Assembly (NCBI RefSeq): GCF_013266695.1
Contig: NZ_JABRXF010000002.1
Coordinates: 620,001-684,000, forward strand
DNA from: Hongsoonwoonella zoysiae
Lineage (GTDB): Bacteria; Pseudomonadota; Alphaproteobacteria; Rhizobiales; Stappiaceae
Length of the DNA stretch: 64,000 nt
Direction: 5' to 3'
In this document: in pieces, positions 18,350 to 28,218 of the stretch
Layout of the letters: every line of letters begins with the position of its first letter
Numbering within the stretch: position 1 is the stretch's first letter
Notes under the pieces: model-generated
Databases searched by the model: none
The model's input: only the letters and a program-made list of their open reading frames with translations
What the model was told of the DNA's origin: nothing
Position numbers and translations under genes: made by a program

Positions 18350-18382
18350 TTTAAGGCGCCCAAATGCGGGCGGCGTCTTAAA
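18350..18382 (+). terminator. Imperfect terminator-like hairpin after mcl
   Basis: The segment pairs tttaag with cttaaa and cgccc with gggcg across a small asymmetric internal loop, 74 bases after the mcl stop. The downstream U-tract is poor. A TTGACA at 18325-18330 lies just upstream, so this DNA may also hold the hspQ promoter. Either reading is tentative. Confidence 0.35.
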
Positions 18383-18474
18383 TGATATTGTCGTCATGAA
18401 ATTGGCGGATCAGCGGCCAACACGGCATAATCCGACCGGGGTGCCAAATAAAATCAAGCGGAGTAAAACGAAAA

Positions 18475-18798
18475 GTGCGTACGGCGAAGTTCAGCATCGG
18501 ACAGGTGGTCCGCCACCGGATTTACCCCTTTCGAGGGGTGATCTTCGATGTGGATCCGACCTTCAGCAACACGGAGGAATGGTGGCAGGCCATTCCGGAA
18601 GACGTGCGTCCGCGCCGCGACCAGCCTTTCTATCATTTGCTTGCCGAGAACGCAGAGACTGAATACGTCGCATACGTTTCAGAGCAAAATCTCATTCCCG
18701 ACGACACGGGCGAGCCAGTTCGCCATCCTCAAGTTCATGATATATTCGATGAACAACCCGATGGAAGCTATCGACCGCGGGATGTCGACCTCCACTGA
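18475..18798 (+). CDS. hspQ: Heat shock protein HspQ
   Basis: A 107-residue cytoplasmic protein of the HspQ/YccV hemimethylated-DNA-binding family. It shows KFSIGQVVRHRIYPFRGVIFDVDP at the start, then WWQAIPEDVRPRRDQPFYHLL and YVSEQNLIPD. In enterobacteria HspQ is a heat-induced specificity factor for the Lon protease. The GTG at 18475 is supported by the family N-terminus (AKFSIGQ); GGAG lies about 12 bases upstream. A TTGACA-like element at 18325 could be part of a heat-shock promoter, not shown. Confidence 0.93.
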   Translation: MRTAKFSIGQVVRHRIYPFRGVIFDVDPTFSNTEEWWQAIPEDVRPRRDQPFYHLLAENAETEYVAYVSEQNLIPDDTGEPVRHPQVHDIFDEQPDGSYRPRDVDLH

Positions 18799-18824
18799 GC
18801 GTTAATCGAATCATTTAAAAATAA

Positions 18825-18851
18825 CGCCGCGGAATCCTTCATTCCGCGGCG
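18825..18851. terminator. Bidirectional intrinsic terminator
   Basis: A perfect 11-bp stem, cgccgcggaat with attccgcggcg, closes a five-base loop. On the minus strand it is followed by TTATTTTTAAA and on the plus strand by a T-rich stretch, so it can stop both hspQ (plus) and the convergent IalB-family gene (minus). Confidence 0.9.
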
Positions 18852-18876
18852 AATTTCTTTGGATTTTTTCCGACAA

Positions 18877-19500
18877 TTAGTTGCCGGTGACTTCTTTCTG
18901 CTTATCGATCAGCTTTTGACGCGCTTCTTCCGCACGCTTTTGCAATTCTGACTGAAGCTTCTGCTCACGCTGCTGCAAGGCGGCGGGATCAATCGGCTCG
19001 CCTTCATAAACCTTGGTGAAGCCGATCAGCGACAGTTCGAAAGGCACGGGCTTAGCCTGCTGATTCAGGGTCGTAAGCTTCAGCGCCCCGCCCTTCTTCA
19101 TCGAATTGATGAAGTTGTCGTCGACAACCAGCTCCGAATAGCAGGCATTCGGGAAGCAAATGCCGTATTTCGCTTCGGTCTGCTTGCCACTGTCGACCTG
19201 GACCCTCAGGCCCGGTTGAATGAGCATCCCTGGCGGAACTGCGATAAGCAATGTCTTTCGCGCTTCGCCCGAAATTTGCCGGACGGCGACGGACGCTAGG
19301 AACTGTCCCGTATCGGTGCGCAATTCCTGAGTGATCAGGCAAACTTCCTTATTCGCCTTCGGATCGGTATTGCATACCTTGATCCAGGGAGAATCCTCAC
19401 CAGGCGTAACCTCCTGAGCCGCGGCACCGGCGACCATGCTGAGGCCGGCCATCGATGCAAAAGCCCATATCGCCAGTCCGCGCTTGAATTTCCTCGCCAT
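18877..19500 (-). CDS. Invasion-associated locus B (IalB) family exported protein
   Basis: A 207-residue secreted protein with an N-terminal signal peptide (residues 1-28, ending AGAAAQ). The body matches the IalB family: WIKVCNTDPKANKEVCLITQE, then RKTLLIAVPPGMLIQPGLRVQVD and KYGICFPNACYSELVVDD, with paired cysteines likely in disulfides. IalB proteins were named from Bartonella, where one contributes to erythrocyte invasion, but they are widespread in non-pathogenic Hyphomicrobiales and their general role is unclear. The C-terminal 40 residues are a charged coiled-coil-like tail (QQREQKLQSELQKRAEEARQK) ending at a shared terminator. Confidence 0.9.
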   Translation of the reverse strand: MARKFKRGLAIWAFASMAGLSMVAGAAAQEVTPGEDSPWIKVCNTDPKANKEVCLITQELRTDTGQFLASVAVRQISGEARKTLLIAVPPGMLIQPGLRVQVDSGKQTEAKYGICFPNACYSELVVDDNFINSMKKGGALKLTTLNQQAKPVPFELSLIGFTKVYEGEPIDPAALQQREQKLQSELQKRAEEARQKLIDKQKEVTGN

Positions 19501-19939
19501 ACGAAGTCGTCCTCAATTCCTGTTTGCCATCTGGTCTACGTGCCGAATGGCTCCTTGGCTCGCAGCGGCAATCATCGCCAGTCCGCCGCCCTTGGCCGCG
19601 CCCCCGTTTGATTTCGGATTGCGGCAAGACATTGACCTAGTCGGTTCAAAGCTTTCATTTGGCGGCATCTTTACAAGGACCGCGCAAAAAATTCCAGCGG
19701 GCATTCCCCCCCGCCCGATCAACGATCTTTCAACGAGGCGATTGAGCAACGCTCCCCGACGCGGCAATTTCGCAGGCCAACAGGATAGAACGTTGATAGT
19801 TCATGCTGGATCTGAAACGGAATTACCGGTTTTCCAGTGCCGAATCCGCAGCCACCCCCTTTACCCGAATCACCTTCCCCGCCAATTCTAAACTGGTGTG
19901 TTAACCTTAACAGAATGATTCTCCCGTAAGGCTGCCCGG
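19501..19939. other. Divergent intergenic region, no gene recognised
   Basis: This 439-base stretch separates the divergent IalB-family and ABC binding-protein genes. Open frames exist on both strands (about 150 and 84 codons) but lack family features, a credible ribosome site and coding-like composition. It presumably holds two promoters; no operator or repeat stands out. Confidence 0.6.
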
Positions 19940-21820
19940 ATGGTCAGGTTGATCGCCCTTCCCCAAAGACCGCCTTTGAAGACGCTGTCTCTGGCGTTTG
20001 CGCTTGCGCTATCGGCCGTTGCGTTTGTTGCCTCCCCGGCTCTGTCGCAAGACGTTCCCGCTGCGCATGGGATCGCAATGCACGGGAAGCCGGCGTTGCC
20101 TGCGGATTTCGCCTCGTTTCCGTATGCGGATCCCAATGCGCCGAAGGGTGGCCGCGTAACCTACGGCGTGCAGGGCTCGTTTGACAGTCTCAATCAGTTC
20201 GTCGTTCAGGGGGGCACCTCATCGGCTCGTGGAATCCGGGATTCGCGATTCGGTGCGCTCGTGATCGAAAGCCTCCTGGCAAGGAATCACGATGAACCAT
20301 TTTCGCTCTACGGGCTCCTTGCCGAAAGCGTTCGCTTGCCCGAGACACGAGAATGGATCGAATTCACGCTTAATCCGAATGCGAAATTTTCCGACGGAAA
20401 GCCCGTCACAGTTGAGGATGTCGTATTTTCCTTCAAGGTCTTGCGGGAGAAAGGGCGGCCGCATTTTCGTGCCAGGTACGAGCGCATTAAATCGATCGAG
20501 AAAACCGGCCCTCTCTCGGTTCGATTTACCTTCGAAAACGGAAATGACCGTGAACTGCCTTTGCTGCTCGGGCTTTCACCGATTTTCGCAAGCCATACGA
20601 TCGATCCGGACACTTTCGACAAGAGCACGCTGGTACCGCCTATCGGTTCCGGACCATATGTAATCGAATCCGTGGAGCCGGGAACGCAAATCACCTATCG
20701 ACGCAATCAGAACTATTGGGGCAAGGATGTGCCCGCCCAGCAGGGGCTCTACAATTTCGATGCGGTGAAAGTCGAATATTACCGGGATGAAAATGCGCTC
20801 CAGCAGGCGTTCCAGAAGGGTTTGGTTACCGTGCTCCCGATCAGCGATCCCGCGAGATGGAAAACCGGGTTCGATTTTCCGGCAGCCCAACGCGGTGATG
20901 TCGTGCGCGACGTTTTCGAACTGGAAACACCGGCCGGGATGTATGGCTTCGTATTCAACACCCGCCGGAGGCTTTTCGCTGACAAGCAGGTGCGCAAAGC
21001 CCTTGCGATGCTTTTCGATTTCGAATGGGTGAACCGAAATCTCTATTACGGGCTGTATCGGAGAACGGCGGGTTATTTCGACAATTCGATCTTGTCCTCG
21101 ATCGGCCAGCCGGCGAGCGAAATCGAACGCTCTTTTCTAAAACCCTTTCAAGGCCAGATAGAACAGGAGGTCATGGAAGGCGAGTGGCGTCCGACGGAAG
21201 CCGACGGCTCCGGCCGCGACCGGACGGTTTTGCGAGAAGCTGTCGGACTACTTCAAAAAGCAGGTTATAACATCCGCAAGGGCGTGATGCAGGACCGCGA
21301 TGCAAAGCCGCTGGAATTCGAAATCCTGGTTGCCTCGAAAGATCAGGAGCGTCTTGCACTCGCTTATCAACGCCTGCTCAAGCTCCTTGGCATCAATACG
21401 ATTATTCGAACCGTGGATGCCGCTCAATACCAGCAGCGCCGGCAGGTTTTTGACTACGACATGGTGCTTAATTTCTGGCCGTCTTCACTTTCTCCAGGCA
21501 ATGAGCAGAATTATCGCTGGAGCAGCGAGGCGGCGAATACGGACGGGTCCTTCAATTTCGCCGGGGTGGAAAGCGACGCGGTCGACGCAATGATCGATGC
21601 CCTGCTTGCCGCGCGCACTCAGGAAGAATTCGTAGCGGCCGTTCGCGCTTTCGATCGCACACTTATCTCCGGTCACTATGTGGTGCCCCTTTTCCATGTT
21701 TCAGAAGAATGGATCGCCCGCTGGAATACGGTAGAACATCCAGACCGGGCATCTGTCGCAGGCGCCCGGCTGGAAGCCTGGTGGTCTTCCACGGCTGTCG
21801 AAGCAAACGCGGGAAACTGA
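19940..21820 (+). CDS. Extracellular solute-binding protein family 5 (YejA-like)
   Basis: A 626-residue periplasmic binding protein of the peptide/opine class. It has a long signal peptide (residues 1-36, ending ALSQ). Family marks are HGIAMHGKPALPADFASFPYADP, PKGGRVTYG, GLLAESVRLPE, FSDGKPVTVEDVVFSFK, PIGSGPYVIE and YRRNQNYWGKD. The length and N-terminus match the YejA branch, which binds peptides such as microcin C-type compounds or murein peptides. No permease or ATPase gene is adjacent, so it is an orphan here. It lies five bases upstream of an acyl-CoA-synthetase-like gene, an unusual partner. Confidence 0.92.
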   Translation: MVRLIALPQRPPLKTLSLAFALALSAVAFVASPALSQDVPAAHGIAMHGKPALPADFASFPYADPNAPKGGRVTYGVQGSFDSLNQFVVQGGTSSARGIRDSRFGALVIESLLARNHDEPFSLYGLLAESVRLPETREWIEFTLNPNAKFSDGKPVTVEDVVFSFKVLREKGRPHFRARYERIKSIEKTGPLSVRFTFENGNDRELPLLLGLSPIFASHTIDPDTFDKSTLVPPIGSGPYVIESVEPGTQITYRRNQNYWGKDVPAQQGLYNFDAVKVEYYRDENALQQAFQKGLVTVLPISDPARWKTGFDFPAAQRGDVVRDVFELETPAGMYGFVFNTRRRLFADKQVRKALAMLFDFEWVNRNLYYGLYRRTAGYFDNSILSSIGQPASEIERSFLKPFQGQIEQEVMEGEWRPTEADGSGRDRTVLREAVGLLQKAGYNIRKGVMQDRDAKPLEFEILVASKDQERLALAYQRLLKLLGINTIIRTVDAAQYQQRRQVFDYDMVLNFWPSSLSPGNEQNYRWSSEAANTDGSFNFAGVESDAVDAMIDALLAARTQEEFVAAVRAFDRTLISGHYVVPLFHVSEEWIARWNTVEHPDRASVAGARLEAWWSSTAVEANAGN

Positions 21821-21825
21821 AGACG

Positions 21826-23451
21826 ATGATCCTGACGTCGGAAGAGATCCTGAACGCGAATGCAAAGAGTGGCATCTGGGGCAGAAATACGCTGGATGCG
21901 CTTTTTCGGAGAGCCGCATCGAAAAATCCGGACCGGATCGCGATTTGCGATGCTCCCGACCGTTCAGATTGGACGGGAGGCGCACCGAGGCAGTTGACCT
22001 ATGGCGAAGCCGACGAAGAAATTTCGCGTTTGGCGGGATTTTTCGCAGCAGTCGGCCTTTCGGTAGACAACGTCCTGGGCCTTCACGCACCAAACACGGT
22101 CGACAGCGTCATCACCTTCCTTGCCGCGTTGCGGGCGGGCCTGGTTGTCGCACCGCTGCCGCTGCATTGGCGGCGTCGTGACGTCGTGAAAGCGTTGACG
22201 CGGGCGGGCGCCAAGGCACTTGTCGCCGGAGATCGCGTTGAAAACCAGAATGTTGCTGATGAGGCGCGGGAAACGGCAGCGGAGCTTTTCAGTCTAAGGT
22301 TCGTATTCGGAATAGGAAACGAAGTTCCCGACGGCCTGGTCGACATTGCCTCCGTTCTCTCGGAGATGAACCGAGAGGAATTACCGACACCGACCTTAGG
22401 CAGGGATAAAAACGCTGCCGACCATGTGGCGACGCTGACATGGTCGAGATCGACAAGTGGTGAGCCTCTGCCTGTCGCCCGCAGCCATAACCATTGGATT
22501 GCCGCAGGCTTCATGCCTTTTCTGGAAACCGGGCTTGCCGATGGAGCGAAAATTCTCTCCCCCTATCCTCTCACGGGGATGGTTGGAATAGGAGCCGGCC
22601 TAGTTCCATGGCTCATGACGGGCGGATCGCTTCATCTTCACCATCCAACCGCACTTCGCACCCTTGCCAATCACGCAGACGGGATCGAAGCGGACTACGT
22701 ATTGTGCCCTGGCGCGCTTGTCGCCTCTTTGGAGCGAAAGCTTCAGACAGCCGAAGGAAAAATTGTTTCGGTATGGAGCGGAAATGCACCGCACCCTGCG
22801 CCCTTCACCACCAACCGGGCGCTATACGACCTTCACGTCGCCGATGAATTTGCGATGATCGTTCTTGGCCGCGGCGCTAGCGTGCTTCCGCGCGCAATCC
22901 AATTCGGCCCTTTGGGCGCACCTTCAAGTGCCAAGAACCCGCCAATTCTCGTTGAAGTCGGCATCGATGACGAAACGGCACCAAATACGTTAAGGGTGCG
23001 CGGTCCGATGGTGGCCGGCTCCGCGTGGCCGGCAAGCAAGGTACATATCCCTTGCGACAAATCCGGTTACGTCGATACTCTCGTTCCCGTACGGCGAACC
23101 GAAAGCGGCATAACCGGCCTCGGTATCCCGGGTAAGGCGGCGCCCGGCATAGGACCTCTCCAGCTTCTGGACTCGCTCTACTCGTCATTTCCGGGTTTGA
23201 CGGATGCCGCCGCCTTCCTTGTCGAGGATGTGACACTCGGCGCCCGTCTCTATGCCGCGCTTGTTCCGGAGCGCGGCACCCTGCTCGATACGGAAGGCTT
23301 TTTCGCTTACCTTGATGCTGAAGGCGTCGGTCTTGCGGAGGTTCCCAATAGGGTACTCTCCCTTCCGGCCATACCGCGAACTGACGGAGGAAAAGTGGAC
23401 AGGGAAGCTCTAGCTGCTCGCATTCACAAACTCAGGGCCGCGGTCGCGTGA
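21826..23451 (+). CDS. AMP-binding (acyl-CoA synthetase-like) protein with degenerate active site
   Basis: A 541-residue protein with the fold of class I adenylate-forming enzymes. The family outline is visible: NTLDALFRRAASKNPDRIAI, QLTYGEADEEISRLAGFFA, LGLHAPNTVDSVITFLAALRAG, and a C-terminal IPRTDGGKVDREAL with the usual lysine. The ATP/phosphate loop is ruined: where active enzymes read TSGTTGxPKG it reads WSRSTSGEPLPVARSH, with no lysine. The YGxTE motif and the ribose-binding aspartate of GYxxTGD are also unrecognisable (GYVDTLVP). It may have lost adenylation or use a changed chemistry. It starts five bases after the binding-protein gene and ends five bases before the PleD-like gene. 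Confidence 0.8.
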   Translation: MILTSEEILNANAKSGIWGRNTLDALFRRAASKNPDRIAICDAPDRSDWTGGAPRQLTYGEADEEISRLAGFFAAVGLSVDNVLGLHAPNTVDSVITFLAALRAGLVVAPLPLHWRRRDVVKALTRAGAKALVAGDRVENQNVADEARETAAELFSLRFVFGIGNEVPDGLVDIASVLSEMNREELPTPTLGRDKNAADHVATLTWSRSTSGEPLPVARSHNHWIAAGFMPFLETGLADGAKILSPYPLTGMVGIGAGLVPWLMTGGSLHLHHPTALRTLANHADGIEADYVLCPGALVASLERKLQTAEGKIVSVWSGNAPHPAPFTTNRALYDLHVADEFAMIVLGRGASVLPRAIQFGPLGAPSSAKNPPILVEVGIDDETAPNTLRVRGPMVAGSAWPASKVHIPCDKSGYVDTLVPVRRTESGITGLGIPGKAAPGIGPLQLLDSLYSSFPGLTDAAAFLVEDVTLGARLYAALVPERGTLLDTEGFFAYLDAEGVGLAEVPNRVLSLPAIPRTDGGKVDREALAARIHKLRAAVA

Positions 23452-23456
23452 CATAG

Positions 23457-24647
23457 ATGCAGCTTTGCGATTTCCGTTACTGCGTTATTTGCGCGGACCA
23501 TGGCCTGCTGCCCAAGCTCTATGGCGCCTTTCGAGAAGAGGTCTTGCCGGCCTTTGTCGATGACGCCGAAGGGCTTCAGGGGCTTCTTGCGTCTTCGCGC
23601 CTCCCGGATGCAGCGCTTGTGGTGGTTAGCGGCTCGCCTACGGAAGGCGACTTGATCGACCGCCTCCATGCGGAACTCAGGAGCTTGTCGGTCGAAATTC
23701 CACTGATTGTAATGCTTACCAAGTCGGGCACACTGCCTCCCCTGCTTCGGCCTGCCGCCGTTTTGGGGCGCGGTTTTCCCCTGCCCAACCTTCAGACCAG
23801 GCTTGCCGATGTCGCTAGGCTGACCAGGCGCATTGAAGAAGCACGACTGAGACGCAAAGTTTTCGGTCCCCTCGGGAATATGTATGAAAGGCGCCCGAGG
23901 CTCCTTGCCGACGCCGGTTTCCTGATCGTCGGCACCGGCCGCAGGTTCGCTTCGATCCAGGCCGCAAACCGGGACCGTATAAAGCTTGTCGGTGCATTTA
24001 CGTCGGACATGGCTGACTATTACCTATCGGAAGCTCCTTTCCTGGCCGTGATGATCGATTCTGACGTGGAAACCGCTCAAGAACAGATACTCAGGCTGCG
24101 GGCCGATCCTCGCCATGTCACATTACCGATCATAGCCGCGGCATCGAATACGATTGATGCTACGGATTTGTATCTGGCAGGCGCCACTGACGTGATCGTC
24201 GAACCGCGTAGCGATGGCGAGCTTGCCGCTCGCCTTGCCTTTGCAGCCAGAACGGGCGTTCGCCGGCGGCTCGCTAACCACTGGTTTTCGACATTTCGTG
24301 ATCGTTTCTTGATCGACGAGCAGTGGCTTCCTATCGACCCTTTAACTTTCGAGGACTATTTGAGTCGTTCGGAGGAGATTGCGCGCAAGCGTGGAATTGA
24401 GCTCCAGGTGATCTGGCTAGAGGAGCTTGCGCGAGGTCTTCTCCGGGAAACCGGGCAGGTTGCTCTAGGTGCCGAAAGGTCGCTCGCCAACAGACTGGCG
24501 TCGGCAGCTACATTGGTCTCACGCGATGAAGACCTTGTGGTGCAGGTAACTGGGCGCGGACCGGTCGCGGTTGTCCATGGAGCGGCAGCGGCGGAACGGG
24601 TCGGCGAGCGGGTTAAAGCTTTCGCCCGTACGACACGGTTCGGCTGA
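23457..24647 (+). CDS. PleD-like protein: two receiver-like domains and a degenerate GGDEF domain
   Basis: A 396-residue protein that follows the PleD plan REC-REC-GGDEF but with weak motifs. The first receiver-like part (residues ~6-120) ends its beta-3 as ALVVVSGSP, without the phospho-acceptor aspartate. The second (~147-265) has LAVMIDSDVETAQ and LYLAGATDVIVEP, closer to a true receiver. The C-terminal ~110 residues begin IDPLTF (compare DPLTGL of diguanylate cyclases) and reach VVQVTGRGPVAVVHGAAAAERV, where TGRGP stands in the GGDEF place. Cyclase activity is therefore unlikely; a protein-binding or nucleotide-sensing role is inference. No family name is assigned with confidence. Confidence 0.7.
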   Translation: MQLCDFRYCVICADHGLLPKLYGAFREEVLPAFVDDAEGLQGLLASSRLPDAALVVVSGSPTEGDLIDRLHAELRSLSVEIPLIVMLTKSGTLPPLLRPAAVLGRGFPLPNLQTRLADVARLTRRIEEARLRRKVFGPLGNMYERRPRLLADAGFLIVGTGRRFASIQAANRDRIKLVGAFTSDMADYYLSEAPFLAVMIDSDVETAQEQILRLRADPRHVTLPIIAAASNTIDATDLYLAGATDVIVEPRSDGELAARLAFAARTGVRRRLANHWFSTFRDRFLIDEQWLPIDPLTFEDYLSRSEEIARKRGIELQVIWLEELARGLLRETGQVALGAERSLANRLASAATLVSRDEDLVVQVTGRGPVAVVHGAAAAERVGERVKAFARTTRFG

Positions 24648-24711
24648 CGGTATCGATTTTATCAGGTAATAAACGCCTCGACGCGCGACGCTCGTGGCGG
24701 GAAGGCATAAA

Positions 24712-25374
24712 ATGAACGAAGAGCAAACGATCGTCATCGACGTGGTTTCCGATGTGATGTGTCCGTGGTGTTTCATCGGCAAGAAACGCCTGGAAAGTGC
24801 GCTCAAGCAAATTCCCGAGATCCCGGTGGCCGTCCGGTGGCGCCCTTTCCAGCTTGATGCCACACTCCCACGTGAAGGCAAGGACCGACAGGCCTATCTG
24901 AGCGACAAGTTCGGAGGGCCGGAACGCGCGGCGGAAATTTACGACAGGATCAAGTCGGCAGGGGCGAGCGACGGGATCGACTTTCAGTTCGACAAGATCA
25001 CCAAATCACCGAATACGCTCGATTCCCACAGGCTCATACTTTGGGCGCGCGCGGAAGGACTGGAAGACAAGGCGGTTCAACGCCTCTTCGAGATGTATTT
25101 CCTCGAAGGCGTGGATTTGTCCGATAGAGCCAATCTCATCGCCGTCGCCCGGGAAATCGGGATGGACGCGAAGCGTGTTTCCGAACGGCTTGCCACGGAC
25201 GAAGATCTTGACCGTGTCAAGTCCGAGATCGAAAGCGCGCATCAGATGGGGGTCAACGGCGTCCCTTGCGTGATCATCGACCAGCGCTTTGCGCTGATGG
25301 GCGCCGAAACTCCGGAAACCATCATCGCGGCCATCAAGCACGCGAAGGAAACCAAACCGGGCGCCGCCGCCTGA
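24712..25374 (+). CDS. DsbA family oxidoreductase, FrnE type
   Basis: A 220-residue cytoplasmic DsbA-like protein. The active site CPWC is at about residues 17-20 within DVVSDVMCPWCFIGKKRLE, typical of FrnE. GVNGVPCVIIDQRFALMGA near residue 177 supplies the cis-proline loop (VP) and an extra cysteine. FrnE proteins are thiol-disulfide oxidoreductases linked to oxidative stress; 2-hydroxychromene-2-carboxylate isomerases share the fold. The start at ATG 24712 follows GGAAGG by seven bases; the GTG at 24694 overlaps that ribosome site. No signal peptide. Confidence 0.92.
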   Translation: MNEEQTIVIDVVSDVMCPWCFIGKKRLESALKQIPEIPVAVRWRPFQLDATLPREGKDRQAYLSDKFGGPERAAEIYDRIKSAGASDGIDFQFDKITKSPNTLDSHRLILWARAEGLEDKAVQRLFEMYFLEGVDLSDRANLIAVAREIGMDAKRVSERLATDEDLDRVKSEIESAHQMGVNGVPCVIIDQRFALMGAETPETIIAAIKHAKETKPGAAA

Positions 25375-25396
25375 GTGGCTGGCAACGGAACGAAAA

Positions 25397-25420
25397 AAAG
25401 GCGGCTGCTGGGCCGCCTTT
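25397..25420. terminator. Bidirectional terminator between frnE-like gene and eno
   Basis: The stem aaaggcggc / gccgccttt (9 bp) closes a six-base loop. On the minus strand it is followed by TTTTTTTCG, a strong U-tract for eno; on the plus strand the tail is weaker (TTTATTC). Confidence 0.9.
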
Positions 25421-25443
25421 ATTCAATCTGGTATCACAAAATC

Positions 25444-26754
<1,311 letters not shown>

Positions 26755-26811
26755 TCACTGATCGTTTTTTACTGAAAACATTCGCGCCAAGTCTGCGGAC
26801 GCGGTTGAAAA

Positions 26812-28128
26812 TCAAAAGGATCTGCCCGCACGTCCTATACCGGTATAGATCAAACCCACAGCGCCGATGTCTTCCGGTTGCCAGATATTCCTCATATCGA
26901 TTACGGCCTTGCCCCGCATCCGGCCCGCCAGTGTTTTCGGTGATAGTCCCCGATAAACGTTCCACTCGGTCAAAACAGCAAGGGCGTCTGCCCCCTCCGC
27001 GACATCATATGGCGCATCACACCATTGCACTCCCGGAAGAAGGGAGGCGGCCTGTTCGCGGGCCTCCGGGTCATGCGCCCGAACCTGGACGCCTGCGGCC
27101 TGCAAGGCGGGAACGATAACAAGCGACGGGGCATCCCGAACGTCATCAGTATTCGGTTTGAACGCGATACCCAGAATTCCTACGGTCTTGCCGGCGGGAT
27201 TGGGGCCAAGAGCGTGAAGGATACGCTGCGCCATGGCCTGCTTTCGTTCTTCGTTCACCGACATTGTCGTTTCGATCAGGCGAAGGGGCGCTTCATACTT
27301 GCGCGCCGTTGCGGCAAGCGCGGACGTGTCCTTCGGAAAGCAGGAGCCGCCATATCCCGGTCCGGCATGGAGGAACTTCGACCCAATCCGCTTGTCGAGC
27401 CCGATGGCGCTTGCGACCTTCTGAACATCGCCGCCGACCTTCTCGCAAAGATCGGCAATCTCATTGATGAAGGTGATCTTCATCGCCAGAAAGGCGTTAG
27501 AGGCGTATTTTATCAGTTCCGCGTTCTCCAGCGTCGTCGTGACGATTGGGGTTTCACGAAGGTAAAGCGGCCGATAGAGCTGACGAAGCACATCCTTGCC
27601 TCGTTCATCCGTCACGCCGGCCACCACGCGGTCAGGACGCATGAAGTCCTCTATCGCCGATCCTTCGCGCAAGAATTCAGGGTTCGATGCGATCGAGAAA
27701 TCCATCCCGGGACGTTCTTCGGCGATAATCCCGGCAACTTTTCGGCAGGTACCTACGACGACGGTAGACTTGATCACCACCGTGGTGCCGGGTTTCATGC
27801 ACTTCGCGATCCGGCGCGCCGCTTCAAACACGTATGTTAGATCCGCTTCCCCGTCGCCTCGGCGAGAGGGCGTTCCAACAGCTATGAAAATCACATCCGA
27901 CTGCGATACGGCGCCCTCGAAATCGGTCGTGAAGGAAAGGCGCCCTTCCCCGTAGTTTCGCTCGATCAAAGTGTCGAGACCGGGTTCGAATATCGGCACC
28001 TCCAGATTGTTAAGGCGCTCGATCTTGCCCTCGTCGATGTCGACACAGGTTACGTCGAAGCCGAATTCCGAAAAACAGACCCCAGAAACGAGGCCGACAT
28101 AGCCTGTGCCGATCATCGTAATTCGCAT
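26812..28128 (-). CDS. ugd: UDP-glucose 6-dehydrogenase
   Basis: A 438-residue NAD-dependent enzyme making UDP-glucuronate from UDP-glucose for exopolysaccharide, LPS or ornithine/glucuronosyl lipids. It has the dinucleotide motif GTGYVGLVSG at the N-terminus, GTPSRRGDGEADL, the middle helix segment FLAMKITFINEIADLCE, the catalytic cysteine in GPGYGGSCFPKDTSAL, and GIAFKPNTDDVRDAPSL in the C-terminal domain. Nearby galU makes its substrate and kdsA makes Kdo precursor, so this is a cell-surface sugar cluster though not one operon. Confidence 0.96.
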   Translation of the reverse strand: MRITMIGTGYVGLVSGVCFSEFGFDVTCVDIDEGKIERLNNLEVPIFEPGLDTLIERNYGEGRLSFTTDFEGAVSQSDVIFIAVGTPSRRGDGEADLTYVFEAARRIAKCMKPGTTVVIKSTVVVGTCRKVAGIIAEERPGMDFSIASNPEFLREGSAIEDFMRPDRVVAGVTDERGKDVLRQLYRPLYLRETPIVTTTLENAELIKYASNAFLAMKITFINEIADLCEKVGGDVQKVASAIGLDKRIGSKFLHAGPGYGGSCFPKDTSALAATARKYEAPLRLIETTMSVNEERKQAMAQRILHALGPNPAGKTVGILGIAFKPNTDDVRDAPSLVIVPALQAAGVQVRAHDPEAREQAASLLPGVQWCDAPYDVAEGADALAVLTEWNVYRGLSPKTLAGRMRGKAVIDMRNIWQPEDIGAVGLIYTGIGRAGRSF

Positions 28129-28218
28129 GACGGTATTTCCATCCCTGGTTGGAACATCGTTACGAAGCCTGATCCGCTGCTGCAGCGAAGTTGGCCCTGC
28201 ACACGGCGTATTGCAGGT

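Noticed and set aside
19436-19891. Open frame of 151 codons in the gap between the IalB-family gene and the binding-protein gene
   Set aside because: It begins inside the IalB-family gene, has no start signal and an unlikely composition.
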